From Ectocarpus siliculosus (taxonomy: Eukaryota; Sar; Phaeophyceae; Ectocarpales; Ectocarpaceae): a stretch of DNA of 14,887 nucleotides. The translations under genes and the position numbers were made by a program. Numbering within the stretch: position 1 is the first letter of the stretch; every line of letters begins with the position of its first letter. The notes below the pieces were generated by a model, which searched no databases, was not told where the DNA came from, and saw nothing but the letters and a program-made list of their open reading frames with translations. Location: contig FN648895.1 in the NCBI GenBank assembly GCA_000310025.1, positions 9,624 through 24,510 on the forward strand, read 5' to 3'. Shown here in pieces: positions 8,804-14,887 of the stretch.

Positions 8804-8816
8804 AAAAAAAAAAAAA
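8804..8816 (+). repeat. A13 homopolymer
   Basis: A run of 13 A residues lies inside the TIR element. It is not preceded by a recognisable retroposed sequence. Confidence 0.85.
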
Positions 8817-8959
8817 TGGTGGAGGTAGAGTTCAAGGTTGGTTCGGGCTGCCACCCAGGGTCGACATTCCGAAGCGAAGACTCACACCCCCAGGCTCCCA
8901 GGAGACTAGGTGTACCCCTTCGCCTCATCCCGCCGACCTTCCCTCCTTTGCCGCGGCGA

Positions 8960-9003
8960 CTTTTCCCAGGCGTCAAACTGCGACTTCCCAGGCGTCAAAC
9001 TGC
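8960..9003 (+). repeat. 22-base direct repeat carrying GGCGTCAAACTGC
   Basis: CCCAGGCGTCAAACTGC occurs twice, with GTCAA starting at 8972 and 8994 (22-base period). Each copy contains the GTCAA motif found at the element's right end. Confidence 0.75.
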
Positions 9004-9431
9004 CGTTCGTTGCTGATGAGTAAGGCAGCTGCTCGCTGCACTGCTGTGTATATACCGATGTCACTGCGGCAGCAGAGCACCGAACCCCGTGAGGGGGCGG
9101 GCGAAATGCACCTACTGACTGGCAAAGTCCGTGTACCCTCCCTTACTCCTCTCCATGTGCTCCCTTCGAGGGCGAGACTCCCCCAATCACTCCCCTGCCT
9201 ATGCCCCTTTTTGCTCCTGAAAGCCCGTGCGCAATCGCGACGGCGCATCTACCGAACGCGCGCGCCGAACACGCGCGTCTGGCCACTTGGCCGCCGTGAG
9301 AACTGCCGAGACGCGTGGGTGCAGGACCGCTAGGAGCAATCAGTATAGGCATGGCCAATGTGTTCGCTGCTGACCGCGCACAGCAGACCGCAGCAGAGCA
9401 AGCGTGTGTGAGCCACAGTCTGGCGATGTTT

Positions 9432-9579
9432 GAAGCGTCAATCTTTTCGCGTCGGTTTAATGGGTGAAATTTAATTTTGACGCTTCCTCACAAAAATTTC
9501 GCCGTCAGAGTTTGCCCCCAAAAAAGCGGCGCAACCTCTTCACGTCAAAACTTCCTGAAATGTCAATCTTTCACGTCAT
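9432..9579 (-). repeat. Right subterminal GTCAA motif cluster with a 10-bp inverted pair
   Basis: GTCAA occurs at 9437, 9544 and 9562, with variants GTCAG at 9504 and GTCAT at 9575. GAAGCGTCAA (9432-9441) and TTGACGCTTC (9477-9486) are exact reverse complements and could form a hairpin with a 35-base loop. The cluster mirrors the TTGAC cluster at the left end. Confidence 0.65.
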
Positions 9580-9604
9580 TTCAACAACACGTGGATTCCC
9601 TCTA

Positions 9605-10885
9605 ATATATCAGCGTGTTGTAGAGTACCGAAGAATGGACTTGATTGAGGCGTGGGCGTAGAAAACGCGATGGTTTGTGAATACCAAGCTTTTGGGCCTT
9701 TCTCCTCTTCTCTGGGTTTCATAATCACCCTGGAACCATCGGTGGGTTGCACCACGTGGTGTACGAACAACCCAGATCACACTCTTTACGTTGAGTAGGG
9801 GAAACCGAGAACGAGAAGGGGTGAGTATAAGAGTGTGAGAGGTGAGCACGTGTTGTGCGTTGGGGACGGATGTAAACACGGGGGGGACTTTCGTGTTCGT
9901 TTCATAGCACGCAACGTCTTTGGATCGACGATCACCTGCCTGCACAGTGCAGTACACGCCCGCCACACCCTCTCTCGTTACAACACCATTCCAATTCGGT
10001 TCACCCCAACGTTCAACTGTTTAGGAGTAATGCTCACCGACCATCCACAGAGCCGCAACACAGCACCAACCTGTCGGAGAACAGGCCTACGGACACAAAG
10101 CTGGTGAAGACGAACCGCTGTGAACCGTCAGAGTGTGCACGTCAGAATGACCATTAGATTGTTGTCTAAATGGATGTACGCCACAGTATCGCGTGATGTG
10201 TGCAGCATGATGATAGGACTTTCGCTTCTTCGATCGGTTCTTCTGGCTACCCGGTGTTTTATGGAGAGTGCTAATGTATAATTATTTTTCAATGTGATGA
10301 GATGCACGCTGGTTTATTGCTTTCTTTCGAATTGCCTTGATTAACATTTCTGTGGCCTACGGAGGGAGACTTCCCCCGTACCACACGTTCCGCTCGGCAA
10401 AAAGCCTCTGCGGTATCCTAACGTGTCTCCGCTACTAAAACACAAAATCTCCCTCCGAATACTACCAGACGGGACGAAACTGTTGCACAGTAGCAGTCTC
10501 GGACGATTGAGCCTCCCAATTGTACGCACTACCATTCAGAAAACACCCAATTCGAAGTTGTGCGATATCTGCTTCGTGATACAACAGTACAACTCGTCGG
10601 GTCGTCCGATGTCGTGCATAACGCTTATATTACCAACACAGAACTGTGCGATACGCACCCTGCACGCAATTTGACCGCGAAACGGGACGGCCCAGCTCCG
10701 CCGTTGGTCTTCGTGGCTCGCCGCCCGCCTAGAAAATCCCCAAATCGGAGGACTCAAAGAGTTCCTCCACCAAGAAGCACAACGGCGAGCGCTACCTCAG
10801 AGAGACCCTAGTCTGTCTCTCGGTGGTGGCGTGCAGTACCGATAGTCAGCTGTGGCGCACTATGAAGCGCTAAGTATCGTATGCC
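9605..10885. other. Gene-free interval right of the TIR element
   Basis: Open frames of up to 118 codons exist on both strands (for example 9610-9966 - and 10560-10811 +), but none looks like a conserved protein. At 10341-10757 the - strand is open in one frame apart from a single stop, yet the composition is unconvincing. No RNA gene is seen. Confidence 0.5.
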
Positions 10886-10972
10886 TTGCCCTTCTTGATC
10901 ACCATGGGCCCCGCGCCGTAATGTGGTTTCATGGCGTTGCTTCCTTCCCGCTGTATCTTTGAGGTTCCCGCG
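10886..10972 (-). pseudogene. Possible last exon of relic C
   Basis: After an acceptor-like CAAAGATACAG, the frame reads EGSNAMKPHYGAGP then MVIKKGKAYDT and ends in TAG. It lies on the same strand as relic C and about 220 bases beyond its last clear coding stretch. The link is speculative because the phase cannot be fixed. Confidence 0.2.
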
Positions 10973-11170
10973 AAATGATCCGCATGATGCCTGGGATATC
11001 TCACTACACGGGGAACATGACGAAAAGCACGACGCAGAAAAAGAAAAAGAACACAACAGAAGGAAAGCGACAGGGCTGCGCTATCGTGCAGCCCGGGTTT
11101 CCAAATCCCGTGGGCACCGAACATAGCCGGGACACGTTGCATGGGATCAAGACGAGCGAGGCATGGTGCG

Positions 11171-11199
11171 GTTTGTTTGTTTGTTTGTTTTTTGGGGGG
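11171..11199 (+). repeat. (TTTG)n microsatellite followed by T and G runs
   Basis: GTTTGTTTGTTTGTTTGTTT leads into TTTGGGGGG. It sits just past the last protein-like stretch of relic C (FDVAPCNSP) on the opposite strand. Confidence 0.85.
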
Positions 11200-12478
11200 A
11201 GTTACACGGCGCCACGTCGAATTCCCTCTTGCGGTTCGGCTTACGGCGCGGCCCATGGTAGAAAACCCATGGGACCTTACAGCATGTGGCTTCATCATAG
11301 GAAAGGAATAAAGTGGCTTCACCGTGGTTGTCTCTGCAGATATCGTCGAGCGTCAATTATTTGGCGTGCATCCGCCTTTCACGAGCAAGCCGACCGGCAA
11401 GCACATGACAATGCCGACCCGAGGCATGTTAACCACAATTGTCCCCGTCCGCGTCATGGGTCCTTTTGGAAGACGCGTTATGAATGGCGTAATTTCTCGA
11501 AGGTCCAAACAAGGATAATTCCCGGTGTTGTTGCATGCTACGCCAACCGCTGTAAGAAACGCAGGTACTCCTACCATCCTAACCATGTTGAGGGGAGGGG
11601 AGACTGCATGTAGTTCTACACGGCGACGGCGCGGCGGTCTATTGATAACGATGGCGGTGGATGAGATGTGATTAGCCAGCTCTTGATGAGATTTGACACA
11701 ACAACAAATACCACGCGGGTTGTCAGGCCCCCAGAGTAGGTAGTAGTCTCCACGTAGTTCCACGGCTGGGCGCTCCAGCCGAGCGTGTTCCATCATCATC
11801 CTGCCCTCGTCCCGCAGCCCCTCGAGAAAAGCTACGAAATCTTCTAGCTAGGTCCAAACTTCGATGTAGCTAGCTGCTGCCCTCCTTCCCGCGTGACCGA
11901 CGCGGGCTGCGTGTTACACGCTGTGCATTCCTCAACACGCCGCCCTTGGTCCAGTAGACGCGCATCTATCAAACTCTTGCTGCAGGAGAAGCGACGCAGC
12001 AGGATGAGAACTCCGTGAGACCTTTCTCTCTGTAAGACCCCAGAAAACCAAACCTAGACAACCTAACCAACACGCCTCCAGGGCGGCACATCAAGAACCC
12101 AAACCCAAACGTGGACCTGGGAGATGTTCTGTATTCTTCCGTGTACAATAACCTACAGTTTAGTCGGTCTTCGACAACAAACTTTCATTTTGTCTTACCG
12201 GTCGTTGTATCTGATCAATTTGGCCTCACGATTGATTATGAATCCTCTCATGAAACGAGACATCATCTTGGCCAACATTGAGACCATCGGAATGCTCGAA
12301 CACCGCACACTTGGAGCATCTCTCTCTGCCACACCCGAACTCTAGCGCACCTCTTCTTGTATAGTCTATGCACCCAGGTTGGTCCTGGCTGCCCCACCTT
12401 GAAACCTTCCTCTATCTCTACAAAGTTTCCCTTCTCAGACCAAACCCGGAACCGCTGTCCAGATATTATGCGCCCCAT
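11190..12478 (-). pseudogene. Intron-bearing relic of an unrecognised protein gene (relic C)
   Basis: Reading right to left, a candidate start at 12478 (MGRIISGQRFRVWSEKGNF) runs through GFKVGQPGPTWVHRLYKK and REMLQV. A frame change near 12305 follows. The next stretch includes SIPMVSMLAKMMSRF and INREAKLIRYND and ends at a strong donor (CG|GTAAGA, exon end 12199). After a 219-base intron, KSLIDARLLDQGRRVEE continues in phase into CTACNTQPASVTREGG, where two Cys form a CxxC. A frame change at about 11848 leads to EDFVAFLEGLRDEGR, YYLLWGPDNPRGICCCVK, SHQELANH, and a hydrophobic stretch ending VMCLPVGLLVKGGCTPNN. A TGA at 11353-11355 with a one-base shift then leads to LTLDDICRDNHGEATLFL, SYDEATCCKVPWVFYHGP and KPNRKREFDVAPC. 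About 370 residues are traceable. The protein-like composition is consistent across all pieces. No family is recognised. It has at least three frameshifts and so is presumably non-functional. Confidence 0.55.
11980..12198 (-). other. GT-AG intron within relic C (219 bases)
   Basis: On the - strand the donor is GTAAGA (12198 downward) and the acceptor is CTTCTCCTGCAG, a pyrimidine-rich tract ending at 11980. Removing it joins CG+C into an Arg codon and continues directly from LIRYND to KSLIDARLLDQGRR in one frame. An alternative acceptor (GTCTTACAG, near 12030) reaches a stop within about 20 codons. Confidence 0.55.
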
Positions 12479-13039
12479 CCAAGACACCACCACCAATAGT
12501 ATTACAGTGGGAGAAGGGTACGGACGACGGTTGCACCTATCGCCACCCGAATGACGACGAGCGTGTGGACTTCGTTTCATTCCAGCGACAGCGGACTACT
12601 GCTGTATTTCGGATTTTTATTTCCTACCACGTTACATCCTATATATAGTTTCATAGTAGATGAAGGCTGAGTATGGAGCGCAGGTGACCACGTGGATTTG
12701 CCTCGGGAAACCACTGGTTCGCGGGAAACCAGCGATACCATTGCGTGCAGTTTTTGGCACATGTTTCGTTTTCTGGAGGGGGGCAGGGGACGCCAAGCTT
12801 AGTGCTGAGTGTGTGCCACTGATGTTAGCTCCACGCCGTGCCCACCACAATCACGCAGTCATCAACCGTCGCACTGACTGCTCAAGAGGCCGACTAATCT
12901 CGTGCGACCAAAACCGACATCACGGGGCGCAAAAGCTACCAATCGCTACGGAAGACACCAAAACGTTCATCGGCATAAAATCGATTGCAAAACAAGACTT
13001 ACCGACCACCAAAGGTAGTCGAAATTTTTGTTGGGCAGC
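12479..13039. other. Interval between divergent relics
   Basis: The + strand is open from 12660, but the peptide up to about 12980 is not clearly protein-like. A purine run (GGAGGGGGGCAGGGGA, about 12775-12790) resembles a polypurine tract, but no LTR start follows. GGGAAACCA occurs twice (near 12708 and 12723) and can pair with an intervening TGGTT. If relics C and the + strand relic were once genes, this was their shared upstream region. Confidence 0.4.
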
Positions 13040-14500
13040 GACGTGTACAACCATTAAACCCGACGACCTGTCGAGTCAACCATCTTCCTACAACTCTGAC
13101 ACCGATTCCAGTAACTCCAACGAACACGCGGAGATGCCACATGATCAAACTCCGGCCGACCACAACGGTTACGACAGCGAAATCGAGGATGAACTTCATA
13201 TCTGACTCGGACTTCCCCATCGGAGGACTTCATTTCGGACACCGACAATGCGTCAATGACATCAGAGGAGGCCGACATTCATGACCACTCTCACCACGCC
13301 GAGATTGACCCTACGATCAACAACGTCGAAGCCACCCTTGGCAGCCCGCAGACAACCAATCGAGAGGCCCCGACTGACAATCTGCAACTGAATACGGAGA
13401 CCGCCGTCATACACGCTCACGGCGATGCACATCTAATCCAATCAACGGCGCCGTCCTTACGGTACCAACATTCCCAGGACGTGACACGCACTCCTTGACC
13501 ACACTCTGAATCATTGGCTCGATCAGGGTACTATCGCCTTACCGTAACCCGTGAGGTGATAACCGATGAACCGCCACCACATGGGCATGCGACTTGCGTT
13601 GGTTGGGATATTTTGTTCATCGAGGGGATTCTTTTTCCAATGCTTGTCACTGTCATATGCATGCATTGGACCGTTGCTCTTGTTGTAATTTCTCTGAGTC
13701 GATGCACTACTCTGGTCTCATGAATGATTCTTCGTGTCAGAGGACTACTCGTACGCTGACACCGCGTCGGCGACCACTAACGCTAACCCCCACCCCATTG
13801 AGATTGACCTTAAGACCTCGACTGGTGACGTCGAAGTTGTCTCAGATGACCCGCAACTAGGTGCGCGGGGTCACCGTCATGCAACTAAATGGCAAGGTAC
13901 CCAACCGCGTCGTCCTGCTGATCCCCTGACGGCGTCGGGCGACATCGACTGCTGCCCCACGACTCGTCGACGTCATGGATCAGCAACGCCGTGGATCAGC
14001 ACCTACAAGCCGAATCTCAAACCCTCACCCCGGGGGCAACCCAGCCTGCCCTAGGACAGAGGGGGGACCGCCTCAGCTGCCCCCTCCGCACGGCACAGCG
14101 CCTCACATGCCTTCGCCGCCGCCGCCGCCACCGCAGGTAGTGGGACATCTTCTTCCGCAGGGAGGGGCTGGCGGTGCGCTACCCGCCGAAATGGGTGTCC
14201 CTCCGCCGTAACTACCACCGGTGTTGCTGCCCCTACAGAGAGGAGCCCAACACCAGCCGTTTGGGCAGCATCTGCAACAGCATCAGCCGTCGCCGGCCCA
14301 ACACCTTGGGCAGCAGCAACCCCAGCCAAAACAGCAGGGGCTGCCGCAGGCCGGTCCTCATCACCAACCGCCCCGCAACAGCCGGTGCCGCAGCAGCCGG
14401 TGCCGTGCTACCAGAGGATATCGCGAACAGAGTCACGAGGATGGTGGGCGCCTCGACCAAACCCTAAGGTACGCCCGTTTCCCAGGCATCGCCGGTGGTG
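13040..14500 (+). pseudogene. Frame-broken acidic then Pro/Gln-rich coding relic, possibly a Gag remnant
   Basis: Acidic, Ser/Asp-rich stretches follow each other in three frames: PSSYNSDTDSSNSNEHAEM and GYDSEIEDELH (to about 13200), SDSDFP (13200-13218), then SEDFISDTDNASMTSEEAD and HHAEIDPTINNVEATLG (13220-13498). A non-coding gap ends with an acceptor-like TTCTTCGTGTCAG near 13740. After it EDYSYADTASATTNANPHP, IEIDLKTSTGD and VEVVSDDPQL resume. From about 14050 the sequence is rich in Pro, Gln and His, with a (CCG)n run near 14115-14133 and a two-copy CAGCCGGTGCCG repeat near 14384-14406. The order acidic, low-complexity, then RNase H would suit the Gag end of the adjacent Ty3/gypsy element, but no CCHC knuckle is seen. 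Unrecognised. Confidence 0.35.
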
Positions 14501-14887
14501 CCGCCCGCGGCGCTCAACTTCTGGCCGGACCCCTTACTGTTCAGGGACTGCCCGAGGGATGCCTTCTGTCTGGTGGGCATGGGAACCATCCTCTCTGCAC
14601 ACGGATGCCAACGAACTCCCCCCGGAGCGGTGCCCCCGTAGCCTGTCGAGAACCGCGAGGCCCTCCCGGGCTACACCGGCCGCCGTTCAACGCCATAGGA
14701 GGAGAGGGAGGTCCTCGGGTTACTCTACGGCGCTCCACCCTCGACACCGACTGTGCCGTCCTGATCTGGCTGTTTACCGGCCAGAACCTGCCTTCCAAAG
14801 TGCACAGCTGGGCGCTGCGGTTGAGCAGTTCGACATCGAGCTCAGATGGCCCAAAGGCAAAGACCACACGGTGCCGGACACGCTGTT
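14501..14887 (+). pseudogene. pol: Ty3/gypsy RNase H domain, frame-broken and cut by the window edge
   Basis: The domain is spread over three frames. Frame 2 (14501-14638) gives NFWPDPLLF, RDAF and VGMGTILS, equivalent to the TDAS..G.GAVLSQ start of Ty3 RNase H. Frame 2 again (14699-14731) gives EEREVLGLLYG, the conserved ERE. Frame 1 (14740-14822) gives LDTDCAVLIWLFTGQ and KVHSWALRL, the TDH..L..L and RW...L blocks. Frame 3 (14823 to the end) gives EQFDIELRWPKGKDHTV and PDTL, the FDFEI..RPGK.N.VADALS end block. Four acidic positions (DAF, ERE, TDC, PDTL) are present in order. An in-frame TAG at 14639-14641, another at 14696-14698, and shifts between blocks show decay. The RT domain that should precede it is not found in the window. 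Confidence 0.6.

Larger units (their letters stand above)
8675..9604. mobile_element. Probable non-autonomous DNA transposon (TIR element) of about 930 bases
   Basis: The left end TATAGGGTATCCAC (8675-8688) matches the reverse complement of the right end GTGGATTCCCTCTA (9591-9604) at 12 of 14 positions. TAATATA occurs at 8672-8678 and again at 9603-9609 and could be a target duplication, although two extra bases on the right make the exact ends uncertain; a 2-bp TA duplication is the alternative. Inside, TTGAC motifs crowd the left end and GTCAA motifs the right end, as subterminal transposase sites do in several DNA transposon superfamilies. No transposase motif is seen. The 179-codon + strand frame at 8794-9333 is Arg/Pro/Ser-rich and not protein-like. 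A TATA-like TGTATATACC lies near 9046. The superfamily is not assigned. Confidence 0.55.

Noticed and set aside
8794-9333. 179-codon + strand open frame inside the TIR element, as a transposase candidate
   Set aside because: It is rich in Arg, Pro and Ser, has no DDE-type or zinc-binding motif, and begins beside the A13 run. Likely a chance frame in GC-rich DNA.
9610-9966. 118-codon minus-strand open frame
   Set aside because: No motif, no protein-like neighbours in other frames, and its end overlaps the TIR element flank.
10341-10811. Overlapping short frames on both strands as a gene
   Set aside because: Neither strand gives a convincing protein; one minus-strand frame is broken by a stop and its composition is not persuasive.
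12775-12790. Purine run as a polypurine tract of a second LTR element
   Set aside because: No TG LTR start follows and no matching LTR sequence is seen on either side.
1-14887. tRNA, rRNA or other structured RNA genes
   Set aside because: No TΨC-type GGTTCGA box with a matching acceptor stem, and no rRNA-like conserved stretch, was found on either strand by eye.

Overview
The window looks like repeat-rich nuclear DNA of a eukaryote. It holds retrotransposon coding sequence, gene relics interrupted by what look like spliceosomal GT-AG introns, low gene density, microsatellites and tandem repeats, and no operons or bacterial ribosome binding sites. The organism cannot be named from the sequence. 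The style (Ty1/copia Pol of the kind seen in heterokont algae, GC near one half, mixed relics) would fit a stramenopile such as a brown alga, but this is a guess.

Layout. 1-3245 is the 3' half of a Ty1/copia retrotransposon on the + strand: the end of Pol (reverse transcriptase and RNase H), a 3' untranslated stretch with a 178-base duplication, a polypurine tract, and a probable 3' LTR of about 522 bases carrying an array of a 12-base motif. 3246-3894 is gene-free. Three patches of protein-like sequence lie on the - strand: about 3895-4790, 5243-6505 and 11190-12478 (perhaps reaching 10886). All are broken by frameshifts and stops, and none belongs to a family I recognise. The third is the clearest: a 219-base GT-AG intron, when removed, joins two stretches in one reading frame.

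Between the patches lie a degenerate tandem repeat of about 200-base units (about 6497-7090) and a probable non-autonomous DNA transposon of about 930 bases (8675-9604) with short terminal inverted repeats and many TTGAC/GTCAA motifs near its ends. The right end (about 13040-14887, + strand) is a frame-broken acidic, then Pro/Gln-rich coding relic. It runs into the RNase H domain of a Ty3/gypsy element that is cut by the window edge.

How it fits together. There is no working pathway here. The picture is a graveyard of mobile elements and decayed genes into which a younger copia element was inserted. The copia frame is indel-free for 2.2 kb, so frequent frameshifts elsewhere are more likely real decay than sequencing error. 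The most useful things to follow up are the intron-bearing - strand relic, the motif array in the copia LTR, and the TIR element with its TTGAC motif arrays.
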